Positions 8,489 through 17,798 of a stretch of 64,000 bases of DNA are shown one piece after another (the first letter of the stretch is position 1; every line of letters starts with the position of its first letter). Made by a program: the position numbers and the translations under genes. The stretch is taken from positions 124,001 through 188,000 of the forward strand of contig CANLTJ010000002.1 in assembly GCA_947493995.1 (NCBI GenBank), given 5' to 3'. The notes beneath the pieces are model-generated. The model was not told where the DNA came from and searched no databases. It worked only from the letters and a program-made list of their open reading frames with translations. This DNA is from an uncultured Arachnia sp. (lineage in GTDB: Bacteria > Actinomycetota > Actinomycetes > Propionibacteriales > Propionibacteriaceae).

Positions 8489-9618
8489 CGGGCCCGCTCC
8501 AGCATGGATTCCATCAGATCCCGCATCGCAGCACTCAACCGCGTCGGCACACCCACCTCGTCCAGGGATGCGGAAGCGCTTGTCACCAGCGCCTCCGCCC
8601 GTGTCATGGCCAGTTCACGCGCGCCGGAGGACAGCAGCTCGCGCCGTAGCTGTGCAATCCCGTGGACGTTGAGAGTTCCGGAGCGGAGGGCCTCGATCCG
8701 GGGCCAGTTGGCGGTCTTTCGTGCAGCGGTGATCACGGCGGTCTCACGGTGGTTCTCCAGGTCCGAGGCGATCTCCCTGCCCAGCACCGTGTCGTGCGCG
8801 AAGGCGCCCAAAACATCGTCGGCGATCTGGTACGCCTCCCCCATGTTGCACGCTGCGTCGCGCAGGGCCACGACGTGCTCGGCCGGGGCATCGGCGAAGA
8901 GGGCTCCCAGCACGAGAGGTGTCTCGAAGGAGTAGACGGCCGTCTTGAGGTGGGCGGCGCTGCGCATGTCCGCATCGCTGGGTCTGACCCCTGGCCAGGA
9001 GTGAACCACGTCCAGGTACTCCCCCACTGCGGAAGCGACGAGAGCGTCGTCCATGAGCTGGCACACCTCGTCCCGCACCGCCAGTGGCGCGCGATGCACG
9101 AGCCTGAACACTGATGCCAGCGCCAGGTCACCCGCAATGACCGCGATGCCCTTGGCGTCGCTCCTCCCGGCGCTGTGGTCGATCCGCTGCCCCGATCGGC
9201 GAGCATGAAGGGCGGCGAACTCGCCCGCCACATTGGGACGGCCTCTCCTGGTGAGGTCATCGTCGATCACGTCGTCGTGGACGACGAGCGTTGTGTGGAG
9301 CAGCTCGAGTGCCACGGAGACGCGGCACGCCTCATGGTCCAGCGGGCCGCCATACGCATCGACCACCTCACCCATGAGCCTCGGCCGAAGCAGCTTTCCT
9401 CCGAGTGCGGCACGGGAAAGCGCTTCGCCCATGACTGATGCGTCGGCGTGCATGGCGCCCAGGCGATCCGTCAGGTCCCGCAGGACCGTGGCGAGTTCAC
9501 TCTCCACATCACTGAGCCAGGCGCGCAACAGAGCCGGGTCAGTGTCGGCAAGCGTCCCCATGCCGTCATTGAACACCATAAACCTTTCGACTGTCGAAGC
9601 ACCCTCGCTCACGGCCAT
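8485..9618 (-). CDS. crtE: Polyprenyl diphosphate synthase (GGPP synthase)
   Basis: Trans-isoprenyl diphosphate synthase of 377 aa, expected to make C20 geranylgeranyl diphosphate for phytoene synthesis. The first Asp-rich motif is VVHDDVIDDDLTRRGRPNV, the second QIADDVLGAF. The product length is inferred from position directly upstream of crtB. The annotated start overlaps the end of the marR gene by 10 bases; Met14 and Met20 are other possible starts. No gene for IPP isomerase lies in the window. Confidence 0.93.
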   Translation of the reverse strand: MAVSEGASTVERFMVFNDGMGTLADTDPALLRAWLSDVESELATVLRDLTDRLGAMHADASVMGEALSRAALGGKLLRPRLMGEVVDAYGGPLDHEACRVSVALELLHTTLVVHDDVIDDDLTRRGRPNVAGEFAALHARRSGQRIDHSAGRSDAKGIAVIAGDLALASVFRLVHRAPLAVRDEVCQLMDDALVASAVGEYLDVVHSWPGVRPSDADMRSAAHLKTAVYSFETPLVLGALFADAPAEHVVALRDAACNMGEAYQIADDVLGAFAHDTVLGREIASDLENHRETAVITAARKTANWPRIEALRSGTLNVHGIAQLRRELLSSGARELAMTRAEALVTSASASLDEVGVPTRLSAAMRDLMESMLERAR

Positions 9619-10124
9619 GCGGGAGCATCGACCGTCAGGCCTGCGGCGGGTAGCGATTCGTCCCCGAGGCGCTCTCGGGCACGACGCGCGGCTTCCGTCA
9701 GCTCAGCCATCATCGAGACGAGCAGCTGCTGCTCCGCGGGCGAGTGATCTGCGACGCACTCCATGATCTCCTCGGACAGCGCCATGAACATGCTTCGTCC
9801 CAGCTCGCGCGCCGCCTCGGTGGCGTGCAACTCGACGGTGCGTCCGTCGGTGGCCGCCTTCTCTCGCCGCAACAACCCGTGAGCGACAAGCCTGTCCACC
9901 AGAGCGGTGGTGGCAGCGGGCGAAAGGACGAGACGGCGACGCAGCGTTCCCGGCGTCATCACCTCGCCCTCCTTGGCCGCCTCCACGACGGCGCTGAGAG
10001 CGTGCACGTCGTTGTGTCCGAGACCAGCGAGCCGCCGACTCACCTCCATGTAGCGCTCGGCCTCCACCGTGAATGCCTGCAAAACGTGCAGGGGCCCACG
10101 GGGGGGCCGGTCACGGGCGCGCAT
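9609..10124 (-). CDS. MarR family transcriptional regulator of the crt operon
   Basis: Protein of 171 aa with a winged helix: MTPGTLRRRLVLSPAATTALVDRLVAHG is the helix-turn-helix region, followed by the wing RREKAATDGRTVELHATEAARELG. It is the first gene of the carotenoid operon and overlaps crtE. In Corynebacterium a MarR-type repressor (CrtR) controls the carotenoid genes, so a similar role with autoregulation is likely but inferred. The transcript may be leaderless: TAGAAT lies 6 bases before the ATG. Confidence 0.9.
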   Translation of the reverse strand: MRARDRPPRGPLHVLQAFTVEAERYMEVSRRLAGLGHNDVHALSAVVEAAKEGEVMTPGTLRRRLVLSPAATTALVDRLVAHGLLRREKAATDGRTVELHATEAARELGRSMFMALSEEIMECVADHSPAEQQLLVSMMAELTEAARRARERLGDESLPAAGLTVDAPAWP

Positions 10125-10130
10125 GGAGAC

Positions 10131-10136
10131 ATTCTA
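10131..10136 (-). promoter_or_regulatory. Candidate -10 box of marR-crtEBI operon
   Basis: On the minus strand TAGAAT is followed by GTCTCC and then the marR ATG (10124). That spacing places the transcription start at or next to the start codon, the usual layout of leaderless actinobacterial messages. No convincing -35 box. The region also serves as upstream sequence for the divergent kinase gene at 10226. Confidence 0.5.
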
Positions 10137-10225
10137 GGTGGCGACCGCAATCCGAATCGCACGACCGCCGATCTCATTCGTGCGGACCCTGTCACGTGGG
10201 GGTCACCACGTGCTAGACCTTATCC

Positions 10226-12478
10226 ATGGGAGTTCCGGTCAGCAGGGCTCGTGGGGTGGTCATCCCGCAGGCCAGCCCTGCTGTGATGGGGCGACGGCTG
10301 GTGGGATACGGCATCTCACTCCTGGCGCTCCTGGGCATCACCGTCGCCGTGGGCGACATCGTCGGTTCCCACTATCCCATCCTGATGCGCTGGGGGGTGG
10401 CCCTCTGCCTCGCCGCACAGATCATCGTGATCGTCGATTGTCTGCGCCCCTATCGCGCTCGTGGGACCTCGGGGACGTGGTTGTTCCTCGTCTCGGTGGT
10501 AGCCACCACCGGCCTGCTGGGGATTCTGGCCGGTCTGATGAGCGCACCAGCGCCCTGGCCCGGGCTGGAGTGGCGCACCAACATCTGGTTCGGGCCTGTG
10601 CTGCAGTACTTCCTGCTGCTGCATGCCCGTCGTCGGGTCGCGTGGGTGCCTTTCGTCGTCGTGGGCCTGTCCGGATGGGCGATCATCACGGTGCTCCACC
10701 AACTTGACTGGCGCATCCAGGTGCTGGACCTGGTCTTCACTCTCACGCCCATCGCGACTCTCGGCATTGGCGGCGCCTGCATCACCAATCTGCTGATGGA
10801 ACTGCGCCTCGATCAGATGCGCCGTCTGCACGGGGAGCAGGAAGCACGTCGAAGCGAGATGCTGGAACAGGAGAGACGAGCACGCATTCGCCTGGCACAC
10901 GATTCGCTCCTGCACAGTCTTCAGCAACTCTCCCGTGACTGGGCACAACTGTCAGAGGTGGACATTCGTGCCGTTGCTCGGCGGGCTCTGAACGAGCTTC
11001 GCGCCAGCTCCCGAAGCCTCGACGACGGGACGTGGGTGGAGGTGCGGCCCTCCCTGCAAGCGGCCCTGGAAGGTCAGGGATGCTCACTCGACTGGCGGGG
11101 TAGTGATGCATTGGCCCCTCGTCACGTGAGAGAGGCGATGGTGGGCGCGGCACGGGAGGCGGTCCGCAACGTCGTGAAGCACGCCAATGGCTTCGCCACC
11201 GTCCACATCTCAAGGGCCGGTAGCGGCTGCCGTGTGACGATCACCGACGACGGCAACGGCTTCGATCCCACCCCCGCGAGTCAGCGAATCGGCATTCAGG
11301 AGTCGATACTGACCCGCATGACGGAGGTGGGTGGCACGGCCGTCGTGGTCTCGAACGAGCAGGGCAGTTCCGTGATTCTGGAGTGGGTTCCGGAACCGCT
11401 CGACGCGCCGGAGCCATTCGGACCGGTGGCTCGCACCTTGATCAGCTGGCTTCCCATACCCGTCCTCGCAGCGAGTCTCATCCATGTGAGCGTGTTCGGG
11501 GTGGGACCCAGCGCCCCGATAGTGGCGGCCATCTGGACGGCGACGGCAGCCGTTGCAGCATTGGGCATGCGTCGGCTTCGTTCCCACGGTCTGTCCGGCT
11601 GGCAGCCCTGGGCCCTGACGGTCATCTCCATCGGGCTGCTGGTGGCCAATTACATGTGGATCTCTCCCGTCGGCACCAATGGCTACCACGTGTGGACCCC
11701 ATCGCTGGCGGGCGCGCTGATGGTCCTCGCCCTCCCCGGGCGCCGGCTCAGCCATGCTCTTGCGATGGCGTTGGCGGTCATCGCGGCCACCGTGGCGGCC
11801 AGTGTTGCCTCGCTCGGCTGGGAGACGACGCTGGGCGCCCAGTTCGGCTCGATCATGGCCGTCGTCATGTACGTCCTTGCTCCGTTGGCGCTGGCGACCG
11901 GGGCTTCCATACTGGCCACACACTCACGCCATACGGAGGAGCTGGCCGCCGCCCAGCGGCTCAGCGCCGGTCTCGCTGCGGAGCGGGACACCACACGAAG
12001 GGCTTGGGTCACGCGCATGCAGATGCTCGCCGAACCACTTCTCGCCGATGTGGCACGCGGCGGGGCCGACCCCCGGGATCCCGAGGTCACGGAACAGGCA
12101 AGGCTCCTCGAGGCACGCCTGAGGGATGAGCTGTCGCTGTGGCCGGAGGGTCTCCACCTCGCGGACGAGATCCATGCTCTGCGCAGCAAGGGCTGGAATT
12201 GCAGTATGGACATGGACGCAAATGCAGAAGTGGAGCGAGGGGAACTGATGACCGTCACGAGCTATCTGCCCGATCCCGTTCCGGGACAGCGGTTGCACCT
12301 CACGCACCGGCAGGGTCGAGCCGTCGCCACCATCACAGACCCGCCGCTCGGCGAGCACCAGTTGGAGCAGTTGGCACCGGAGGCGGAGTACCTGAGCGAC
12401 GAGGACTTCACACAGGTGCGCACACCGCATACACCTGAATACCAGCACGCGTCAGAACTCACCCGGATCTCCCGATGA
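10226..12478 (+). CDS. Two-component sensor histidine kinase with second membrane module
   Basis: Large 750-aa membrane kinase. Residues about 15-190 hold several transmembrane helices, then a coiled linker and a dimerisation/phosphoacceptor-like helix RIRLAHDSLLHSLQQLSRD, then a HATPase domain with AAREAVRNVVKHANG (N box) and ITDDGNGFDP (G1 box). After the ATPase domain the chain enters the membrane again (about residues 395-570) and ends in a soluble region with another helical segment (WVTRMQMLAEPLLADVARGG) but no second ATPase domain. The architecture looks like a partial duplication. The last bases overlap the response regulator start (ATGA), so the two form one system. The signal is unknown; divergence from the crt operon hints at a link but proves none. 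Confidence 0.88.
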   Translation: MGVPVSRARGVVIPQASPAVMGRRLVGYGISLLALLGITVAVGDIVGSHYPILMRWGVALCLAAQIIVIVDCLRPYRARGTSGTWLFLVSVVATTGLLGILAGLMSAPAPWPGLEWRTNIWFGPVLQYFLLLHARRRVAWVPFVVVGLSGWAIITVLHQLDWRIQVLDLVFTLTPIATLGIGGACITNLLMELRLDQMRRLHGEQEARRSEMLEQERRARIRLAHDSLLHSLQQLSRDWAQLSEVDIRAVARRALNELRASSRSLDDGTWVEVRPSLQAALEGQGCSLDWRGSDALAPRHVREAMVGAAREAVRNVVKHANGFATVHISRAGSGCRVTITDDGNGFDPTPASQRIGIQESILTRMTEVGGTAVVVSNEQGSSVILEWVPEPLDAPEPFGPVARTLISWLPIPVLAASLIHVSVFGVGPSAPIVAAIWTATAAVAALGMRRLRSHGLSGWQPWALTVISIGLLVANYMWISPVGTNGYHVWTPSLAGALMVLALPGRRLSHALAMALAVIAATVAASVASLGWETTLGAQFGSIMAVVMYVLAPLALATGASILATHSRHTEELAAAQRLSAGLAAERDTTRRAWVTRMQMLAEPLLADVARGGADPRDPEVTEQARLLEARLRDELSLWPEGLHLADEIHALRSKGWNCSMDMDANAEVERGELMTVTSYLPDPVPGQRLHLTHRQGRAVATITDPPLGEHQLEQLAPEAEYLSDEDFTQVRTPHTPEYQHASELTRISR

Positions 12479-13146
12479 GCACGCACAGGGGCAGTGCTGG
12501 GCCCCGACCCATCCGTCTGGCGGTCCTCGACGATGAGGAGTTCATTCTCCGCGCACTTCAGGGCGTCAGCGAGATGTCCGACGAAGATATTGTTGTCACA
12601 CACGCCACCTCCTCGCGCCGGGACTTCGTGGACGGGGCCCGCTCCGAGCGGCCGGATGTGTGCATCGTGGATCTCATGATGGGCGGACGGATCTGTGGTC
12701 ACGAGGACATTCGTACGCTGACCGCGATGTCCCTGCGCTGCCTGGCGTTCACTGCGGACCACCGCCGGGTCCCGATCCAGCTGGCCATGCAGGCGGGAGC
12801 CCGCGGACTCGTCCTCAAGGCTGACCCCGTCGCGGTTCTCGTGGCGGCCATCATCGCCGTGCACGACGAGGGATGGTCCAACTCCAGCACCGCAGCAGCG
12901 GTCCTCCTGGACGACAGCGAACACCTGCCGACTCTCTCTCCCCACGAGCTGCAATGCCTCCGGCTGGCCGCCGAGGGGGTGCCGATCAAAGCGATCGGCC
13001 GCCAATTCGATCCGCCCATTTCACTCAGCTCCGTGAAGACCTATCTCGCACGTGCCTACGAGAAGTACGCGCTCGTCGGCCGCCCCGTGCGCAACACCAC
13101 GGAAGCAGTGGTCAGCACGATGCACGACGGCTGGTTCGACCTGTGA
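12475..13146 (+). CDS. Response regulator, receiver plus LuxR-like HTH
   Basis: Protein of 223 aa partnered with the preceding kinase. The receiver domain has the acidic pocket VLDDEEF, the phospho-acceptor Asp in CIVDLMMGG, a Thr/Ser in AFTADH and the conserved Lys in LVLKAD. The output region SPHELQCLRLAAEGVPIKAIG then SLSSVKTYLARAYEKY resembles a LuxR/NarL helix-turn-helix, with a few bases more than usual between helices (FDPPI). Start ATG overlaps the kinase stop by 4 bases. A strong hairpin follows the gene. Confidence 0.92.
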   Translation: MSTHRGSAGPRPIRLAVLDDEEFILRALQGVSEMSDEDIVVTHATSSRRDFVDGARSERPDVCIVDLMMGGRICGHEDIRTLTAMSLRCLAFTADHRRVPIQLAMQAGARGLVLKADPVAVLVAAIIAVHDEGWSNSSTAAAVLLDDSEHLPTLSPHELQCLRLAAEGVPIKAIGRQFDPPISLSSVKTYLARAYEKYALVGRPVRNTTEAVVSTMHDGWFDL

Positions 13147-13162
13147 GTCAATCATCGCCCGG

Positions 13163-13182
13163 CGTCGGCCAAACGGCCGACG
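13163..13182 (+). terminator. Hairpin after the two-component operon
   Basis: CGTCGGCC-AAAC-GGCCGACG forms a perfect 8-bp GC-rich stem with a 4-base loop 16 bases after the regulator stop codon. No T-run follows, which is common for actinobacterial terminators. Confidence 0.65.
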
Positions 13183-13279
13183 TGAAATAGAAGCTCCAAC
13201 TATGCGATAGTAATACCGGATCGGCGATCAGGGCATGGCGGGGACATCCCATCCCGTGACCGAGATCCCTCCTCAAGGC

Positions 13280-13321
13280 GAATCGAGGTGTTCTGGTTGG
13301 GGGACCTGAACACCTCGATTC
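13280..13321. promoter_or_regulatory. 14-bp perfect inverted repeat upstream of aspartokinase gene
   Basis: GAATCGAGGTGTTC (13280-13293) and GAACACCTCGATTC (13308-13321) are perfect inverted arms around a 14-base loop (TGGTTGGGGGACCT). The element ends 66 bases before the ask ATG. It could be a second terminator, an operator or an mRNA hairpin controlling ask. No T-tract follows. The rest of 13183-13387 shows no open frame I would support. Confidence 0.6.
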
Positions 13322-13387
13322 ACCCCACTCCCACCCCCGCCCGCGACGTACTAGGGTTGGACCCCTGAACTCCGGGGAGGAAAGTGG

Positions 13388-14662
<1,275 letters not shown>

Positions 14663-14743
14663 CGAATCTGTACGGTAGTTCCGACGCATGAACGCTTCGT
14701 GCGAGTCTCTCCTCCGTAACTGGTCGACACGAGGACTGCCGAC

Positions 14744-16177
14744 ATGGGCAGTGGAAGCAAGAGGTGTGTAGTGATTCTATCTCTCCGACGTCGAGGGTTT
14801 CTGAAGGGCGCCCTTGCTACCGGAGCCCTCGTTCCCCTCTTGTCATGCGTGGGAGAAAATGCCCGACAGGATTCGTCTTCTACCAACGCGCCCCCCTCCA
14901 CACCCGTGACCGGGCCCGACAACCCTTTCGGTCTCGATGTTCCCTCCCAAATTCATGCGAGTGTATTCGACGGCGGATATGGCCTCTCCTACGCCGAGTA
15001 CGCCGGGGGCATGGTCGAGGGAAAGTTCGAGGGTGTCACGGTCAGAGTTTCCAGGATTCGAGATGCCACCCTGGAACTTCTGCCCCTTTTCACCGAGGGA
15101 AACCCGCCGGACGTCATCGACAACGCGGGTAAGGACAAGATCAGTCTCTCGGCCATCATCGACCAGCTCGAGGACCTCAACGATGTCATCGACTCGAACA
15201 ACTATGAGGGCGACGTCATCCGGGACACTCTCTATGCTGGCGTACTTGAGCCCGGCACCATTGGTGGCAAACTCGTCGTCATCAACTACGTGCTGACAGT
15301 CTTCGGCCTGTGGTACTCCTCCTCGCTGTTCGAGGAGAACGGCTGGGAGCCGCCCGGGACGTGGGATGACGCCCTGGCGCTGGGCGCTCAGGCCCAGGAG
15401 CAGGGCAAGTACCTCTTCCTCTGGGGCAACGAAGCTGCTGATTACTACCTCGAACTCGCCATCACCTCCGCCATCAAGGAGGGCGGCCACGAAGTACGTC
15501 TCGCGCTGGACAATTTGCAAGAGGGCTGCTGGAGCCTCCCGGCCGTCCAAGAGGTCTTCGGCAAGATGGAGGAGATCGTGAGGGCCGGCTACATCAGACC
15601 CGGCGGTGGCGGCACCGAGTACACCGCGGCTCAGGCCTCGTGGTCACAGGCGCAGGAGGCTCTTCTGTATCCCTCGGGCGCCTGGATCGGGAACGAGATG
15701 AAGGACCAGACAGCTGAGGGTTTCGACATGGTGGGGGCTCCCGTGCCTACGCTCACCTCCTCCCCCAGCCTCCCCTACGAGGCAATCCACGCCGCCGCGG
15801 GTGAGCCCTACGTCGTCCCCAGCCAGGGCAACAACGTCGCGGGTGGCAAGGAGTTGATGCGCGCCATGCTGTCGAAGGAAGCCGCTGAGAACTTTTCCAA
15901 AGAGATTCTCTCTCTCAGCATCGTCAAGGACACCGTGCCGGAGGACGGCTTCGGCTCCACGGCACTCATTTCCCAGATCGATATGCTCGGCAATGCGGGC
16001 GATGACGTGTTCACGTGGAAGTTCGACGCTTTCTACGGCATGGGTCCGGAAATCGTCGTCCTGTGGAATTCCTTCCTCGACGGCCAGCTCACCACGCAGG
16101 AGTTGACCACCCGCCTGCAGGAGATCACCGACAGGATCCGCAACGACGACACCATCGAAAAATTCACCGCCGAATGA
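14744..16177 (+). CDS. ABC transporter sugar-binding lipoprotein, NgcE-like
   Basis: Extracellular solute-binding protein of 477 aa. The N-terminus carries a twin-arginine type signal LRRRGFLKGALATG and a lipobox ending LLSC, so it is exported folded and lipid-anchored. The mature start NPFGLDVPSQIHASVFDGGY, and PPDVIDNAGKDK, NYVLTVFGLWYSSSLFEENG and TWDDALALG further in, resemble the N-acetylglucosamine/chitobiose-binding protein NgcE of streptomycetes as I recall it. Permease genes (ngcF, ngcG) should follow, but only a small scrap does. A start at GTG 14771, nearer the Tat motif, is possible. Ligand is inferred. Confidence 0.85.
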   Translation: MGSGSKRCVVILSLRRRGFLKGALATGALVPLLSCVGENARQDSSSTNAPPSTPVTGPDNPFGLDVPSQIHASVFDGGYGLSYAEYAGGMVEGKFEGVTVRVSRIRDATLELLPLFTEGNPPDVIDNAGKDKISLSAIIDQLEDLNDVIDSNNYEGDVIRDTLYAGVLEPGTIGGKLVVINYVLTVFGLWYSSSLFEENGWEPPGTWDDALALGAQAQEQGKYLFLWGNEAADYYLELAITSAIKEGGHEVRLALDNLQEGCWSLPAVQEVFGKMEEIVRAGYIRPGGGGTEYTAAQASWSQAQEALLYPSGAWIGNEMKDQTAEGFDMVGAPVPTLTSSPSLPYEAIHAAAGEPYVVPSQGNNVAGGKELMRAMLSKEAAENFSKEILSLSIVKDTVPEDGFGSTALISQIDMLGNAGDDVFTWKFDAFYGMGPEIVVLWNSFLDGQLTTQELTTRLQEITDRIRNDDTIEKFTAE

Positions 16178-16196
16178 TCCTCGGCTTCCAGCTGAG

Positions 16197-16325
16197 ATGT
16201 GGGTGGTGAGGCTTGATCCTTCGCTGCGCAAACCGGGCGGGTATGCGGCGGGCTTCGGTTCCCTCTTCGGTGCAGTGATCATCACCGTCGTGCCCGTACT
16301 GATCGTTGTCCAACGACAGCCGTAG
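16197..16325 (+). pseudogene. 3' remnant of a sugar ABC transporter permease
   Basis: An open frame of 42 codons reads M-W-V-V-R-L-D-P-S-L-R-K then GFGSLFGAVIITVVPVLIVV-QRQP-stop. The hydrophobic part ending in PVLIV..QRQ is what the last membrane helix of MalG/NgcG-type permeases looks like (family consensus ends LPVLIVF..FQRQ plus a short tail). It starts 19 bases after the NgcE-like gene, where ngcF-ngcG would be expected. I read it as a leftover of a deleted permease. A genuine small membrane peptide cannot be excluded. Confidence 0.5.
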
Positions 16326-16428
16326 GCATCCGTCTCGCGGGGCACCATGACGTATAGGTGCCGCCATTTCTCCATCATCTGGGGTGGCGTCGCTCCCGTC
16401 GGCTTGGGAGATCAGTACACTGAGGCGC

Positions 16429-16722
16429 GTGATCTTCAAGCGCGTGGGTGACGGCCGCCCCTACCCGGACCATGGCTACGTCCAGAAGCAATGGGCTGCT
16501 ATCGCACCTCACCAGGTGAGGCTTGATGAACTCGTTACCACGAAGCGCACACTTGATCTCGAAGCCCTGCTGGAGGAAGACTCCACGTTCTTTGGTGACC
16601 TCTTCGCCCACGTCGTGTACTGGCGAGGGGAGCTTTTCCTGGAGGACGGCCTGCACCGAGCACTGCGTGCCGCGTTGCAGCAGCGGCAGACGCTGCACGC
16701 TCGAGTTCTGGAGTTGAAGTGA
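16429..16722 (+). CDS. VapB-like small conserved actinobacterial protein
   Basis: Small 97-aa protein beginning V-I-F-K-R-V-G-D-G-R-P-Y-P-D-H-G. I recall close relatives across Actinobacteria, annotated as 'type II toxin-antitoxin VapB family antitoxin' and sitting upstream of a LytR_C gene, exactly as here. I took GTG 16429 as the start because family members begin at VIFKR and TGAGG lies just upstream; an ATG at 16384 would add 15 unrelated residues. No toxin gene is adjacent, so an antitoxin role is doubtful. The conserved core includes VRLDELVTTKRTLDLEALL and EDGLHRALRAALQQRQ. Confidence 0.82.
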   Translation: MIFKRVGDGRPYPDHGYVQKQWAAIAPHQVRLDELVTTKRTLDLEALLEEDSTFFGDLFAHVVYWRGELFLEDGLHRALRAALQQRQTLHARVLELK

Positions 16723-16759
16723 AGCCCCGGACCCCACGTTCCCGAACAGAGCTGAGTGA

Positions 16760-17326
16760 GTGCCCGTGCGCATTTTCCGACTGATCGCCACGCCCCTGCT
16801 GCTGTTGGGTCTCCTCGGCCTCCTCATCTGGGGGGCTTTCTGGGGATGGCGCAACTTGACGGCGCCCCTACCCGAGCCGGACCCCACCCCCTGCGTCACG
16901 GTGTCGACCGATCTCGTGACCGTGCAGGACGTCTCCGTGAACGTCTACAACGCGGGGTTCACCAGCGGCCTCGCAAGTCGCGTGAGTTCCCGCCTGGAGG
17001 ATGTGGGATTCAATGTGATGCGGGTGGAGAACACCGAGGAGCGGGTCACGAGCGGAGTCATCGTTCGCACCAACGAGGACAATGGACCTGCGATCCGGTT
17101 GGTGACGTCGTACTTCGCGGACGCCACCCTTGAGTTCGACGACCGTGTCAACGGCACGGTGGACATCCTCCTGAGTTCGGAGGAGCCGACGCCGGGTGCC
17201 ACACCGTTGTTCCAGGTGTCGAGCGGTGAGGAAGGGACCATCTGTATCCCGGCGGCTGCGCTGCCGTCGCCGTCTGAGAGCCCCGGGGATGCCGCAGAAG
17301 AAAGTGCCCTGCCCCAGGAGCCGTGA
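16760..17326 (+). CDS. Membrane-anchored LytR_C domain protein
   Basis: Protein of 188 aa with one N-terminal transmembrane helix (about residues 10-30, LLLLGLLGLLIWGAFWGW) and an extracytoplasmic LytR_C-type domain (VSVNVYNAGFTSGLASRVSS and LEDVGFNVMRVENT). This domain occurs at the C-terminus of LCP ligases and alone in actinobacterial proteins; it is thought to act at the cell envelope. The start is GTG. It is 37 bases after the VapB-like gene, likely one operon. The tail is Pro/Ser/Glu rich. Confidence 0.85.
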   Translation: MPVRIFRLIATPLLLLGLLGLLIWGAFWGWRNLTAPLPEPDPTPCVTVSTDLVTVQDVSVNVYNAGFTSGLASRVSSRLEDVGFNVMRVENTEERVTSGVIVRTNEDNGPAIRLVTSYFADATLEFDDRVNGTVDILLSSEEPTPGATPLFQVSSGEEGTICIPAAALPSPSESPGDAAEESALPQEP

Positions 17327-17570
17327 CGTCGGTTGGTCCGCGGCGATGGCGTCCGCGGCGACGACGTCGCCCTCTGGGGGCCGCCTCGTCGAGGCCCGCG
17401 CCGATCGTGAGCGCTCCGTGAGCGACGGAGAGTTGGTCGTTGGGCTCGCAGCCCACACCGAAAGTTCACGCGTTCGCAGGGTCATCAGCGATGGTACGAC
17501 GGATGAACCCCGATTGGACCGCATAGTGGCGGCCCAGATGACGGAGTCCCCCACATGCGGCAACACCAGA

Positions 17571-17601
17571 AGGAACCCCCGGATCGCTCCCGGGGGTTCC
17601 T
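17571..17601 (-). terminator. Terminator of tRNA-Ser(CGA)
   Basis: AGGAACCCCCGG and CCGGGGGTTCCT form a perfect 12-bp stem with a short loop (17583-17589), 9 bases beyond the 3' end of the tRNA. It is symmetrical and could also end transcription from the left. The upstream stretch 17327-17570 contains no frame I can support as a gene. Confidence 0.75.
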
Positions 17602-17610
17602 GTCCATTAC

Positions 17611-17698
17611 TGGCGGTGACGGAGGGATTTGAACCCTCGGTGGCTTGCACCACTCTCGCTTTCGAGGCGAGCTCTTTCGGCCGCTCAGACACGTCACC
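17611..17698 (-). tRNA. tRNA-Ser (anticodon CGA)
   Basis: The minus strand folds as a class II tRNA: acceptor arms GGTGACG (17698-17692) and CGTCACC (17621-17615), anticodon stem CTCGC/GCGAG around loop CTCGAAA giving anticodon CGA (codon UCG), a long variable arm, and T-loop GGTTCAAATCC. The CCA end is encoded (TGG at 17611-17613 on the plus strand). Confidence 0.96.
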
Positions 17699-17798
17699 GT
17701 CGGTGAGTTTACAACGAGTACGCCAGCACTCGTCAATCGAGGTTGGCTAGCATCATCAACAACCAGCAGTGACATCGAGACGCTTGGGGAGTCATCAC

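Noticed and set aside
16429..16722. Functional VapBC toxin-antitoxin locus
   Set aside because: The VapB label is inherited from database naming; no PIN-domain toxin gene is adjacent.
17327..17570. Possible gene in either strand after the LytR_C gene
   Set aside because: Frames are short, interrupted or GC-driven and show no recognisable motif or ribosome site.
16868..17692. 274-codon minus-strand frame ending near tRNA-Ser
   Set aside because: It begins inside the tRNA-Ser gene (MSERPKELASK is a translated tRNA) and runs antisense to the LytR_C gene.
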